Source: UBA1479 sp964012715 (GTDB lineage Bacteria > Pseudomonadota > Alphaproteobacteria > Rhodospirillales > Casp-alpha2). From it: 64,000 bases of DNA. Under the pieces are notes generated by a model. That model was not told where the DNA came from. It ran no database searches and saw only the letters and a list, made by a program, of their open reading frames with translations. The stretch is taken from the NCBI GenBank assembly GCA_964012715.1, contig CAXGUG010000001.1:62001-126000 (forward strand), given 5' to 3'. Position 1 is the first letter of the stretch, and each line of letters starts with the position of its first letter. The position numbers and the translations under genes are program-made. This document shows positions 26,005-35,790 of the stretch, in pieces.

Positions 26005-28695
26005 TCAGCTGGCCTGTCGCAATTCGGCATCGGCAATCAAAGCCTCGATCTCGGGTCGGCACGACCCACAGGTTATTCCCGCTCCGGTGCATGCGCCGAC
26101 CGCATCGGCGGTGGCGCAGCCCTCTTCAACGATGGCGCGGCGAATGACGTTCGCGCCGACGAACATGCAGGTGCAAATAATCGCCCCCGGGTCTTCCTTA
26201 TCCGCCGCCCGCCGCCCGGCCAGCACCGAAACCCGGTCGGCCAAGGCCGCGACCGGCGCGGTCAATTTCCCGGCCACCCAGGTACGATCGACGGCGACCG
26301 GCTCCGGCGTGGCGAAGACCGCGCCGACCAGATCGTCGCCACGGAACGCCGCCATGCGGTATCCCCCCGCCGCCTTGTCCTCGGCCGCCAGAATGCGCAC
26401 CGCGCCGTCCGTGGCATCCAGCCCCAACAACGCGCGGGCCCAGGCCGCCCAGTCGTCCGGCTGTTCGGTCGCGGCCAATTCCGACCGCCAGCCGCCCTCG
26501 GTCCGGGCCAGGGTCCAATAGTCCGCACGATCCACCATCGGGCGCGCGCGCGACACGGCGAAAGCATGGAACGCCGCCGCAAAGGGCCGGACCTTGACCG
26601 GGGTGTATTTGGCTTCCGGTTGGCCGGAGACAGGGTCGACGTTCGGCGCGACCAGAGCATCGACCCGCGCCCGGCCCGACCAGTGGTCGTTCCAATGCAT
26701 CGGCACGAAGACCTGCCCCGGCATCACCCGATTGGTGATCAACACCCGCACCAGACAGTCCCCCCGCGCGCTTTCGACATGAGCCAGGGACGCCGGGGCC
26801 AACCCCAGGCGCGCGGCATCGGCCTTGGAAATTTCCACGAAGGGTTCCCCCAAATGCTGGGACAGCGCCGGCGACAAGGCCGTGCGCGTCATGGTGTGCC
26901 ATTGATCGCGGATGCGCCCGGTATTCAGGATCAAGTCGTATTCCTCATCGGGCGCAGAGGCCGGGGCCCGATCGACCACGGGCAGGAAGCGGCCCATGCG
27001 ATCCGGGGTGAAGAAACCGCCTTCGGCGAAGAACCGCGTTTCCGAACCGCCCCCGGCGCGCTGCGGCCAGAGCGTCGGCGTCAGGCCGTCATAGTCGGCA
27101 TCCGAAAGATCGGCCATCCCGCCCAGGTCCAGATCACGGGCCAGGGTTTGATTGGCGACGGCGGTCATGGCCGCGTATTCGCGGAAAATGTCGGCGGGAC
27201 CGGAATAATCGAAGGCAGCCCCGTGGCCCAGGCGGGCGGCGACCTGGGCCACCATCCACCAATCGGCGCGCACGTCGTCGGGCACGGGCAGGAAGGCCCG
27301 CTGGCGCGAGATGCGACGTTCGGAATTGGTCACCGTGCCGTCTTTTTCGCCCCAGGCATGGGCCGGCAACAAGACATGCGCCAGGTCCACCGTATCGGTG
27401 TCCCGGGTCACGTCCGAAACCGCGACGAAGGGGCATTGGGCGATAGCGTCACGCACCCGGTCGGCATCGGGCAGGCTGACGGCAGGATTGGTCGCCATGA
27501 TCCACAGCGCCTTGATCCGCCCGTCGGCGACGGCGTCGAACAAGTCCACGGCCTTCAGTCCCGCTGAACCGGCGATCACTGGGCTGTCCCAGAAGTTCTG
27601 CGCCACTTGGCGATGCGCCGGGTCGTCGAGTTCCAGATGACAGGCCAGTTGGTTGGCCAGGCCACCCACCTCGCGACCACCCATCGCGTTGGGTTGGCCG
27701 GTGACCGAGAACGGCCCCATGCCCGGTTTGCCGATGCGCCCGGTGGCGAGGTGACAGTTGATGACCGCGTTGACCTTGTCCGTACCGGCGGTCGATTGAT
27801 TGACGCCCTGGCTATAGACGGTGACCGTCCGCTCCGTCTCGGCGAACAGACGATAGAATTCCACGACCCGTTCCAACGCCAGGCCGCACCGCGCCGCGAC
27901 TTTCTCCGGCGTCCATTCCTCGGCGGTCTTCAGCGCCTGGGCCATGCCCGTGGTGTGACCGGCGATGAAGGCGTCGTCGAATTTCCCTTCGCGCGACAAC
28001 CAAGCCATCAGGCCGTTGAACAGGGCGATGTCCGATCCCGGCTGAAGGGGCAGATGCATATCCGCCGTTTCCGCTGTCGCGGTTCGGCGCGGATCGATGA
28101 CGATGACCTTGCTGCCCCGTTCCTTCCGCGCCGCCTGAAGGCGCTGATACAGAACCGGATGACACCACGCCAGGTTGGAGCCGACCATGACGACGAGGTC
28201 GGCCTGTTCCAAATCCTCGTACACCCCCGGCACGGTGTCGGTGCCGAAAGCGCGCTTGTGCCCGGCGACGGAGGACGCCATGCAAAGGCGCGAGTTGGTA
28301 TCGATATTGGCCGAGCCGATGAAACCCTTCATCAACTTGTTGGCGACGTAATAATCCTCGGTCAGCAATTGGCCGGAGACATAGAAGGCGACGGAATCGG
28401 GGCCATAGGTTTCGATCGCGTCGCGGAACCGGGAGGCGACGAGATCCAGGGCCTCGGCCCATGAAGCCCGCCGCCCCCCGATCTCCGGGTGCAGCAACCG
28501 GTCGTCGCGAGACAGCGTCTCGCCCAAATTCGTTCCCTTGGAGCACAGCCGCCCGAAGTTGGCCGGATGATCCGGGTCTCCGGCGATAGACACGCCGGCG
28601 GCATCGACAGTGGCGCGCACGCCGCACCCGACCCCGCAATAGGGGCAGGTCGTCGCCGTGCAGGTTGCGCCCGTGTCCGTCATGCCGCCGGTCAT
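26005..28695 (-). CDS. nasA: Assimilatory nitrate reductase catalytic subunit, molybdopterin type
   Basis: 896 aa, cytosolic, no Tat signal. Starts at ATG 28695 (GGAG 6 bases upstream). CPYCGVGC plus the Cys in GRLCSKG bind an N-terminal [4Fe-4S] cluster; the Mo-ligating Cys is in NSRLCMASSV. The molybdopterin-binding C-terminal domain follows. After about residue 830 a BFD-like [2Fe-2S] unit (CTC...CTGAGITCGSC) is fused, as in Klebsiella-type NasA. It reduces nitrate to nitrite for NirBD. No separate NasC-type electron-transfer subunit is present, so the electron donor is unresolved. Confidence 0.92.
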   Translation of the reverse strand: MTGGMTDTGATCTATTCPYCGVGCGVRATVDAAGVSIAGDPDHPANFGRLCSKGTNLGETLSRDDRLLHPEIGGRRASWAEALDLVASRFRDAIETYGPDSVAFYVSGQLLTEDYYVANKLMKGFIGSANIDTNSRLCMASSVAGHKRAFGTDTVPGVYEDLEQADLVVMVGSNLAWCHPVLYQRLQAARKERGSKVIVIDPRRTATAETADMHLPLQPGSDIALFNGLMAWLSREGKFDDAFIAGHTTGMAQALKTAEEWTPEKVAARCGLALERVVEFYRLFAETERTVTVYSQGVNQSTAGTDKVNAVINCHLATGRIGKPGMGPFSVTGQPNAMGGREVGGLANQLACHLELDDPAHRQVAQNFWDSPVIAGSAGLKAVDLFDAVADGRIKALWIMATNPAVSLPDADRVRDAIAQCPFVAVSDVTRDTDTVDLAHVLLPAHAWGEKDGTVTNSERRISRQRAFLPVPDDVRADWWMVAQVAARLGHGAAFDYSGPADIFREYAAMTAVANQTLARDLDLGGMADLSDADYDGLTPTLWPQRAGGGSETRFFAEGGFFTPDRMGRFLPVVDRAPASAPDEEYDLILNTGRIRDQWHTMTRTALSPALSQHLGEPFVEISKADAARLGLAPASLAHVESARGDCLVRVLITNRVMPGQVFVPMHWNDHWSGRARVDALVAPNVDPVSGQPEAKYTPVKVRPFAAAFHAFAVSRARPMVDRADYWTLARTEGGWRSELAATEQPDDWAAWARALLGLDATDGAVRILAAEDKAAGGYRMAAFRGDDLVGAVFATPEPVAVDRTWVAGKLTAPVAALADRVSVLAGRRAADKEDPGAIICTCMFVGANVIRRAIVEEGCATADAVGACTGAGITCGSCRPEIEALIADAELRQAS

Positions 28696-28709
28696 GCCCG
28701 CTCCCTCCC

Positions 28710-29057
28710 TCAAGCCAAAAGCGCGCGGTCGATCAGGACGCGACCGTCCTGTACTTCGACCGGATAGGTTCGCACGCGCCCCTCGTCCGGCGCTTTGGCG
28801 CGACCGGTTTCCAGATCGATGACCCAGTTGTGCAGCGGGCAGGTCACGCCGTTTTCATGGACGATCCCCTGGCTGAGCGGGCCGCCTTTGTGCGGGCAGC
28901 GATCTTCGAGGGCGAAGACCTTGTCCTCTGTCGTGCGGAACAAGGCGACGCAGCCGAGCGTCGCTCGGATCACACGGGCCCCTTGCGGGGGAATGTCGTC
29001 CAGCTTGCAGACTTCGATCCAGACTTGCGTTTTCGTATTCACAGTCATTTCATTCAT
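28710..29057 (-). CDS. nirD: Nitrite reductase (NADH) small subunit NirD
   Basis: 115 aa Rieske-fold protein. ATG 29057 shares one base with the nirB stop (TGATG), a sign of translational coupling. CPHKGGPL and CPLHNW give the Cys-x-His and Cys-x2-His pattern of a full [2Fe-2S] Rieske site, as in plant-like and many bacterial NirD proteins, while enteric NirD lacks it. It pairs with NirB in the cytosol to reduce nitrite to ammonium. Confidence 0.92.
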   Translation of the reverse strand: MNEMTVNTKTQVWIEVCKLDDIPPQGARVIRATLGCVALFRTTEDKVFALEDRCPHKGGPLSQGIVHENGVTCPLHNWVIDLETGRAKAPDEGRVRTYPVEVQDGRVLIDRALLA

Positions 29058-31507
29058 CACGCCACTTTCCCGAATTGCGCCAAACGGAAGGAGGTGAATT
29101 CTTCCGCATCCTTGCCTTGGACCCGCTCGGCCCAAGGATCGATTTGCATGAACTTCTGCGAATAGATGAAGCGCTCGTTGAGTTCCTTGCGACGCTCTGG
29201 ATCCTCGGCCACCTGTTTGCGGGCAACGTCCAGACCGACCCGGTCGGCCCATTTGTAGATGCGCTCCAGGTAGCGGCCCTGTTCACGATAGAGCTGCATC
29301 AGCGCCCCGACGTGCTCCACCACCTCGGCCTCGGTTTCGACGGTGCAGAGAATTTCCGTCGCCTTGACGTGCATCCCCGCAGCCCCGGCGAAATGGATTT
29401 CGTAGCCGGAATCGACGCAGACCACGCCGATGTCCTTGCACGTCGCCTCGGCGCAATTGCGGGGACAGCCGGACACGGCCAGCTTGACCTTATGTGGCGT
29501 CCACGAGCCCCATAGGAACTTCTCCAGCTTGATTCCCAGCCCCGTGGAATCCTGCGTCCCGAACCGGCACCAATCGGTCCCGACACAGGTCTTCACCGTG
29601 CGCAGGGATTTACCGTAGGCATGGCCGGAGACCATTCCCGCTGCGTTCAGATCGGCCCAGACGGCGGGCAGGTCTTCCTTCTTTACGCCCAACAAGTCGA
29701 CGCGCTGTCCGCCCGTCATCTTAACGGTCGGGATCTGGTACTTGTCGGCCACATCGGCGATGGCGCGCAGCTCGTCCGGGGTGGTGATCCCGCCCCACAT
29801 GCGCGGCACCACGGAATAGGTGCCGTCCTTTTGAATGTTGGCGTGGACCCGTTCGTTGATGAACCGCGACTGTTTATCGTCGACGTATTCGCCGGGCCAA
29901 GTGGCCAGCAGGTAATAGTTCAGGGCCGGGCGGCACTTGGCGCAGCCGCAGGACGTCTTCCATTGCAATTCCTGCAACACGGCGGGAATGGATTTCAATT
30001 CCTGCGCGACGATCAGCCGCCGCACGTCGTCATGGCCCAGGTCGGTGCATCCGCACATCGGCTGCACGGCATCGGGCTGAAACGCATCGCCAAGGGTCAG
30101 CTTCAACAACTGTTCGACCAGCCCGGTGCACGTGCCGCAGCTGGACGACGCCTTGGTATGGGCGCGTACGTCGTCAATGCCGGTCAGGCCCTTTTCGGAG
30201 ATGGCCTGAACGATGGCTCCCTTGCAAACGCCGTTGCAGCCGCAGATCTCCGCGTCATCCGGTAAGGCTGCAACGGCCGCCGTAGGGTCCAGGGGGGACC
30301 CTCCGGCATAGGCTTGGCCGAAGATCAGCGTTTCCCGCATGTCGGAGATATCGGTTTCCTTCTTCAATAGGTCGAAGAACCAGGCCCCGTCGGCCGTATC
30401 GCCGTATAGGACCGCGCCGATGATCTTGTTGTCCTTGAGGACTAGGCGCTTGTAGACCCCGCCCGCGGCGTCGCGCAGGACGATTTCCTCGCGGTCGTCG
30501 GCCTCGGCGAAATCGCCCGCCGAGTACAGATCGACGCCCGTGACCTTCAACTTGGTCGCGGTGACCGATCCGGTATAGGCAGGATCCCCATCGCCGGACA
30601 GGTTCGCGGCGATGACCTTGGCCATCTCGTAAAGGGGAGCGACCAGGCCGTAGCATTGGCCCCGATGCTCGACGCATTCACCGACCGACAGAATGTCCGG
30701 ATCGCTGGTCACCATGTGGTCGTCGACCAGAATGCCGCGATTGGTTTCCAGGCCCGCATCGTCCGCCAGCTGGGCGTTGGGTTTGATACCCACGGCCATG
30801 ACCACGATCTCGGCCGGGATCTCCGAGCCGTCATCCAGCTTGACGCCCGCGACCTTGCCGTCCGCACCCATGATTTCCTGCGTATTGGCGCGGGTAATGA
30901 TCTTGATGTCACGGTCGGCCAGGGCCTTTTCCAACAAGTAACCGGCGCTGGGGTCCAACTGCCGCTCCATCAGGGTCGGCATCAGGTGCAGGACCGTGAC
31001 GGTCATGCCCCGCTGCTTCAGGCCGTAGGCCGCTTCCAAACCCAACAGCCCGCCGCCGATAACCACGGCGGAGCCGCCGCCCTCGGCGACCTTGAGCATC
31101 TTGTCGACATCGTCGAGATCGCGGTAGGTGACGACCCCGTCCAAGTCCTTGCCCGGTACGGGAATGACAAAGGGCGACGAGCCGGTGGCGATCAACAGCT
31201 TGTCGTATTCGGCTTCGGTTCCATCCTCGGCCACGACCTTGCGGGCGGCGCGGTCGATCTCGACCACCTTCTTGCCCTTCAGCAGCGTCACGCCGTGTTT
31301 TTCGTACCAGGCATCATCGTGAATGATGATGTCCTCGTAGGCCTTTTCCCCGGACAGAACCGGCGACAGCATGATGCGGTCGTAGTTCACGCGCGGCTCG
31401 GCGTTGAAGATGGTCACCTCATAGGCGTCGGGGGCCTTATCGAACAAATGCTCCAGCACCCGGCCCGGCGCCATGCCGTTACCGATGACGACGAGTTTCT
31501 TGCTCAT
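29057..31507 (-). CDS. nirB: Nitrite reductase (NAD(P)H) large subunit NirB
   Basis: 816 aa. Two Rossmann motifs (VVIGNGMAPGRV near the start and AVVIGGGLLGLEAAYG near residue 150) bind FAD and NAD(P)H. BFD-type cysteines (CGCNGVCKGA...SSCGTC) and a second set (SCGCAKC) hold an iron-sulfur centre. The sulfite/nitrite reductase domain has CVGTDWC and SGCPRNCAEA, the C-x5-C and C-x3-C ligands of the siroheme-[4Fe-4S] pair. It converts nitrite to ammonium in the cytosol. It begins right at the nrtCD stop (TAG-ATG). Confidence 0.95.
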   Translation of the reverse strand: MSKKLVVIGNGMAPGRVLEHLFDKAPDAYEVTIFNAEPRVNYDRIMLSPVLSGEKAYEDIIIHDDAWYEKHGVTLLKGKKVVEIDRAARKVVAEDGTEAEYDKLLIATGSSPFVIPVPGKDLDGVVTYRDLDDVDKMLKVAEGGGSAVVIGGGLLGLEAAYGLKQRGMTVTVLHLMPTLMERQLDPSAGYLLEKALADRDIKIITRANTQEIMGADGKVAGVKLDDGSEIPAEIVVMAVGIKPNAQLADDAGLETNRGILVDDHMVTSDPDILSVGECVEHRGQCYGLVAPLYEMAKVIAANLSGDGDPAYTGSVTATKLKVTGVDLYSAGDFAEADDREEIVLRDAAGGVYKRLVLKDNKIIGAVLYGDTADGAWFFDLLKKETDISDMRETLIFGQAYAGGSPLDPTAAVAALPDDAEICGCNGVCKGAIVQAISEKGLTGIDDVRAHTKASSSCGTCTGLVEQLLKLTLGDAFQPDAVQPMCGCTDLGHDDVRRLIVAQELKSIPAVLQELQWKTSCGCAKCRPALNYYLLATWPGEYVDDKQSRFINERVHANIQKDGTYSVVPRMWGGITTPDELRAIADVADKYQIPTVKMTGGQRVDLLGVKKEDLPAVWADLNAAGMVSGHAYGKSLRTVKTCVGTDWCRFGTQDSTGLGIKLEKFLWGSWTPHKVKLAVSGCPRNCAEATCKDIGVVCVDSGYEIHFAGAAGMHVKATEILCTVETEAEVVEHVGALMQLYREQGRYLERIYKWADRVGLDVARKQVAEDPERRKELNERFIYSQKFMQIDPWAERVQGKDAEEFTSFRLAQFGKVA

Positions 31508-33211
31508 CTATGCAGCCTCCTCTTTCGATGAAGCGCTTTTGCCCTGGTGTCCCTGTTCGTATTCTTCCAGGAAATCCAAGAGCTCGGCGCGGTACTCGTA
31601 ATATTTCGGGTGTTCCAACAGCTGCTTGCGCGACCGCGGACGCGGCAGATCGACTTCCATGATCTTGCCGACGCGAGCGTTCGGGCCGTTGGTCATCATC
31701 ACCACCCGGTCGGCCAGCAGGATCGCTTCGTCGACGTCATGGGTGACGCAGATCGCGGTGACCTGGGTGCGGGTCCAGACTTCCATTAGGACCTCTTGCA
31801 ATTCCCACCGAGTCAGGCTGTCGAGCATGCCGAACGGCTCGTCCAGCAACAGCAGCTTCGGCGACAGGGCGAAGGCGCGGGCAATGCCGACACGTTGCTT
31901 CATCCCGTTCGACAGGTCGCTCGCGGCCTTGTCGGCAGCGTCGGAAAGGCCGACCCGCGACAGGTAATAGCGAACGATGGCTTCGCGTTCCGGCTGGGTC
32001 GCATGGGGATAGACCTTGTCGACGCCCAGGGCCACGTTCTCCAACGCCGTCAACCAGGGGAACAGGGACGGCGCCTGGAACACCACGCCCCGGTCGGGGC
32101 CGGCGTCGGAAACTTCGCGGCCGTCCAGGATGATCCCGCCGCCGGAAATGTCGTTCAGTCCTGCCGCCATGGACAACACCGTCGACTTGCCGCAACCGGA
32201 ATGGCCGATGATCGAGACGAACTCGCCCCGCTTCATCCGCAGGTCGAACCCGTCAACCACGGTCAGCGGCCCCTTCGGCGTGGGATAGACCTTGGTCACG
32301 CCGGAGAAATCGCAATAGCGGTCTTCATGGGGCGACCGGGGTGCGGCGGCGTCGAACGCGACCTGCGGCAACTTCGTGTGCAGGTCCATCGGCACGACGT
32401 TGGGCAGAACCAACGAGTCGTCATTCTGCGCGCCGCGTTCCACGCCGACCGACATCAGATACTGCGTGACGTCGCGACGCAGCGCCTTGAACTCGGGATC
32501 ATGGTTCATGGCTGAACGATCGCGCGGACGCGGGATCGAGACCTTGAACTCGGGTCCGAAAGTCGCACCCGGCCCCGGGTTCAACGGGATGATGCGGTCG
32601 GCCAGCAGGATCGCTTCGTCGACGTCGTTGGTGATCAGGACGACCGTCTTCTTTTCGCGGCTCCAGATCTCCTCGATCTCGTCCTGCAGGTTGGCGCGGG
32701 TCAGCGCGTCGAGCGCGCTGAGCGGCTCATCCAGCAACAGCACCTCCGGCTCCATGGCCAACGCCCGGGCGACCGCGACGCGCTGGCGCATGCCGCCGGA
32801 CAGCTCCGCCGGTTTGCGCGTGATGGCATGGCTGAGGCCGACCATGTCGACGTACTTTTCAATCCGCGCCCGACGGTCGGCCTTGCTCTCGTTCTTGAAC
32901 AGAACGTCGACCGCAAGGCCGATGTTGCCGGCGACCGACAGCCAGGGCATCAGCGAGTAGTTCTGAAAGACCACGCCGCGTTCCGGCGCGGGGCCGTCGA
33001 TTTCCTTGCCCCGCAGGGTGATCGTCCCGGCGTCCGGGCGGATCAGCCCGGCCATGGCCGAGATCAGGGTCGTCTTACCGGACCCTGAAAATCCGACGAT
33101 GGCGACGAACTCACCTTCTTCGATCGCGAGGTTGATGTCCTTCAGGACCTCGGTCTTTGCACCGCCTTCGCCGTAGGACTTGGCGACGCCTTGCAGTTCC
33201 AGGAATGCCAT
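31508..33211 (-). CDS. Fused nitrate ABC transporter ATPase, two NBDs in one chain (NrtC-NrtD)
   Basis: 567 aa from ATG 33211 (AGAGGA 8 bases upstream). Two complete ABC ATPases in tandem: Walker A GFSGSGKTT (about residues 40-48) and later GHSGCGKST; Walker B LLLDEPLSALD and LLLDEPFGMLD. NBD1 has a good signature (LSGGMRQR) but LITNDVDEA where the H-loop His should be (Asn). NBD2 has VTHDVDEA but the signature reads LSNGMKQR. In a head-to-tail pair both deviations fall in one ATP site, leaving one regular site. Cyanobacterial systems use separate NrtC and NrtD proteins, so the fusion is notable. It energises NrtB for nitrate/nitrite import. Confidence 0.9.
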   Translation of the reverse strand: MAFLELQGVAKSYGEGGAKTEVLKDINLAIEEGEFVAIVGFSGSGKTTLISAMAGLIRPDAGTITLRGKEIDGPAPERGVVFQNYSLMPWLSVAGNIGLAVDVLFKNESKADRRARIEKYVDMVGLSHAITRKPAELSGGMRQRVAVARALAMEPEVLLLDEPLSALDALTRANLQDEIEEIWSREKKTVVLITNDVDEAILLADRIIPLNPGPGATFGPEFKVSIPRPRDRSAMNHDPEFKALRRDVTQYLMSVGVERGAQNDDSLVLPNVVPMDLHTKLPQVAFDAAAPRSPHEDRYCDFSGVTKVYPTPKGPLTVVDGFDLRMKRGEFVSIIGHSGCGKSTVLSMAAGLNDISGGGIILDGREVSDAGPDRGVVFQAPSLFPWLTALENVALGVDKVYPHATQPEREAIVRYYLSRVGLSDAADKAASDLSNGMKQRVGIARAFALSPKLLLLDEPFGMLDSLTRWELQEVLMEVWTRTQVTAICVTHDVDEAILLADRVVMMTNGPNARVGKIMEVDLPRPRSRKQLLEHPKYYEYRAELLDFLEEYEQGHQGKSASSKEEAA

Positions 33212-33228
33212 GGTTCCGGTCCTCTGTC

Positions 33229-34254
33229 CTAGCGCTTGTCGGAGAAGGTCAAGAGGCCCTGCAGGGTCAGCATGACCCGGTCGAGCAGGAAGCCGATGAT
33301 GCCGATGGTGAACACGGCGACCATGATCTTGCCGAGCGAATGGGAAGAGCCGTTCTGGAACTCGTCCCAAACGAATTTTCCGAGGCCCGGGTTCTGGGCC
33401 AGCATCTCGGCCGCGATCAGCACCATCCAGCCGACGCCCAACGACAAGCGCAGCCCCGTGAAGATCAGCGGCAAGGCCGATGGCAGGACCATCTTCATGA
33501 CCTTGGTCCACCAGTTGAGCTGCAGAACGCGACCGACGTTGACCAGATCGCGGTCGATGGAGGCGACGCCGACCGAGGTGTTGATGAGCGTCGGCCAAAG
33601 CGAGCAGAGCGTCACGGTGATCGCCGAGTTGAGAAACGATTTCTCGAACATCGGATCGTCGGTCACGTAAACGGCGCTGACGACCATGGTGACGATCGGC
33701 AGCCAGGCCAGCGGCGAAACCGGCTTGAACAGCTGAATCAGCGGGTTCATCGCCGAATTAAACAGGGGCGACAGGCCGCAAAGAATACCGATCGGCACGG
33801 CGAAGGCGGTCGCGATCAGGAAGCCCATGAACACGGTCTTCAAGCTGGTGCCGATCTGATCGACATAGCTCGGCTTGCCGGTATAGGTGCGCCATTTGAC
33901 TTCCGCGTTCGGGTCTTCGGCCAGCTTGCGCGCGTTGCGCTTTTCCTGGCGTTCGTAGAAGGCGGCTTCCTTGTCGCGCTGGATCTTATGGTCTTCCCAC
34001 AGGCTGACCGCTTCCTCGTAGACGGCGACCGGGCCGGGGATTTTGCCCAGGCTGGTCTCGACCTGGCTCGCCAGATGCGACCACAGACCCAGGAAAACGG
34101 CGAAGGCAACCACGGGAACGCCCAACAGGCGCCAAAGCTGCATCAGTTCGTGGCGCGGGTTTTCACCGGCGATCATTCGAATGACAGGCGTGAACCAGGT
34201 CAGGCCGATCAGCGTCAGGACGTTGTTGACGCGGTTGGCGGTGATGGCGGTCAT
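33229..34254 (-). CDS. nrtB: Nitrate ABC transporter permease NrtB
   Basis: 341 aa. A longer N terminus than most SsuC-like permeases contains one membrane helix (VPVVAFAVFLGLWSHLASQ) and a charged cytosolic segment (KIQRDKEAAFYERQEKRNARKLAEDP), typical of the proteobacterial NrtB type. The core TM domain follows, with FKPVSPLAWLPIVTMVV and the NVGRVLQLNWWTKVMKMVLP coupling loop. It forms the inner-membrane path with the fused ATPase and NrtA. Confidence 0.9.
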   Translation of the reverse strand: MTAITANRVNNVLTLIGLTWFTPVIRMIAGENPRHELMQLWRLLGVPVVAFAVFLGLWSHLASQVETSLGKIPGPVAVYEEAVSLWEDHKIQRDKEAAFYERQEKRNARKLAEDPNAEVKWRTYTGKPSYVDQIGTSLKTVFMGFLIATAFAVPIGILCGLSPLFNSAMNPLIQLFKPVSPLAWLPIVTMVVSAVYVTDDPMFEKSFLNSAITVTLCSLWPTLINTSVGVASIDRDLVNVGRVLQLNWWTKVMKMVLPSALPLIFTGLRLSLGVGWMVLIAAEMLAQNPGLGKFVWDEFQNGSSHSLGKIMVAVFTIGIIGFLLDRVMLTLQGLLTFSDKR

Positions 34255-34330
34255 GTCATGTCTCTTTCAATTTCTTGCGTGCATCCGGATTGACGGGACG
34301 GGGCCGGGCCCGCGTCCCGTCCGCACGGAA

Positions 34331-35725
34331 TCAGCCCTGGACCTCGGCGCCCACGACGACCTGTTCTTTCTTCAGGCCGATCGGGAACTTTTCCAGGTAA
34401 GCGTTCGGCTTGCGCCCGTCGAAGGTGATGCCGTCGATGAACTCGGCCTGGGGGGCGCGGTAGCCGTCGGTGTCCCAGGGGAAGTCCTTCTTGTCGGCCT
34501 TGCCTTCGTCGACCAGCAGTTTGGCCGCCTTCAGGTAGATGTCCGGGCGATAGACCTTCTTGGCGATGTCCGCGTACCAACTGTCCGGCTTGCCTTCGGT
34601 GATCTGGCCCCAACGGCGCATCTGCGTCAGGTACCAGACGGCGTCGGACAGATAGGGGTAGGTCGCGAAATAGCGGAAGAACACGTTGAAGTCCGGCAGC
34701 GGCCGCTTGTCGCCCTTCTCGTATTCGAACGTGCCGGTCATCGAGTTGGCGATAACCTCGTAATCGGCGCCGACGTATTCGGACCGCGCCAGGATCTTCA
34801 CGGCTTCCTTGCGGTTGCCGTCGTTGTTGGCGTCCAGCCACATGGCGGCGCGGATCAGCGCCTTGGTCAGGGCCAGGGTGGTGTTCGGATATTTTTCCGA
34901 GAATTCCTTGGTGATGCCGAAGACCTTTTCCGGGTTGTCTTTCCAGATCTCGTAGTCGGTGATGACCGGCACGCCGATGCCTTTGAACACCGCCTGCTGG
35001 TTCCACGGCTCGCCGACGCAGTAGCCGAAGATCGTGCCGGCTTCCATCGTCGCCGGCATTTGCGGCGGCGGGGTCACGGACAACAGGGCATCGGCCTTGA
35101 TCTGACCGGAGATGTCGGTCTTGGAATAGTAGCCGGGGTGGATGCCGCCGGCGGCCAGCCAGTAGCGCAGTTCGTAGTTATGGGTCGAGACCGGGAAGAC
35201 CATGCCCATCTTGAAGGGCTTGCCCTCGGCCTTGTACTTGGCGACCACAGGCTTCAGGTAATCAGCCTTGATCGGGTGGACCGGCTTGCCGTCCTTGTGC
35301 GGGACGTGCTTCTTCATCTCGGCCCAGACGTCGTTCGACACGGTGATGCCGTTGCCGTTCAGGTCCATGGAGAACGGCGTGATGACATGCGCCTGGGTAC
35401 CGAAGCCGATGGTCGCGCCCAGCGGCTGGCCCGCCAGCATATGGGCGCCGTCGAGCTGCCCGTCGATCACGCGGTCGAGCAGAACCTTCCAGTTGGCCTG
35501 GGCTTCCAGGGTGACGAACAGGCCTTCGTCTTCGAAGAAGCCTTTCTCATAGGCAATGGCGAGGGGCGCCATGTCGGTCAGCTTGATGAACCCGAATTTG
35601 AGTTCTTCCTTTTCGACCTTCAGGCCCGCGGCGGCTGCGGGCTCAGGGGAGAAGCCGAGCGCGCCGGCGATAATCGCGGCGGCGGCAAAGCCTTTCATAA
35701 ACAAACGTCGCTTGGTCGTAGTCAT
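34331..35725 (-). CDS. nrtA: Periplasmic nitrate-binding protein NrtA
   Basis: 464 aa from ATG 35725 (AGGAG 7 bases upstream). A twin-arginine-like signal (KRRLFMKGFAAAAIIAG) directs export. The mature chain matches NrtA/CmpA: LKFGFIKLTDMAPLAIAYEKGFF, DGAHMLAGQPLGATIGFG, PVSTHNYELRYWLAAGG and YCVGEPWNQQAV. It captures nitrate or nitrite for NrtB. It is first of the nrtA-nrtB-nrtCD-nirB-nirD-nasA-cysG run, preceded by a 436-base leader containing a candidate attenuator. NasS at 41148 is a cytosolic paralogue. Confidence 0.92.
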   Translation of the reverse strand: MTTTKRRLFMKGFAAAAIIAGALGFSPEPAAAAGLKVEKEELKFGFIKLTDMAPLAIAYEKGFFEDEGLFVTLEAQANWKVLLDRVIDGQLDGAHMLAGQPLGATIGFGTQAHVITPFSMDLNGNGITVSNDVWAEMKKHVPHKDGKPVHPIKADYLKPVVAKYKAEGKPFKMGMVFPVSTHNYELRYWLAAGGIHPGYYSKTDISGQIKADALLSVTPPPQMPATMEAGTIFGYCVGEPWNQQAVFKGIGVPVITDYEIWKDNPEKVFGITKEFSEKYPNTTLALTKALIRAAMWLDANNDGNRKEAVKILARSEYVGADYEVIANSMTGTFEYEKGDKRPLPDFNVFFRYFATYPYLSDAVWYLTQMRRWGQITEGKPDSWYADIAKKVYRPDIYLKAAKLLVDEGKADKKDFPWDTDGYRAPQAEFIDGITFDGRKPNAYLEKFPIGLKKEQVVVGAEVQG

Positions 35726-35790
35726 TTCGTTGCTCCTTCGTCGGCTCGCTTTCCCGAACCGGACATGGTCCGGAATTCGATCAAGGCGGG

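Noticed and set aside
33212..33598. N-terminal extension of the fused nitrate ATPase
   Set aside because: The extra residues are Arg/His-rich, overlap nrtB and precede a start with a good ribosome site at 33211.
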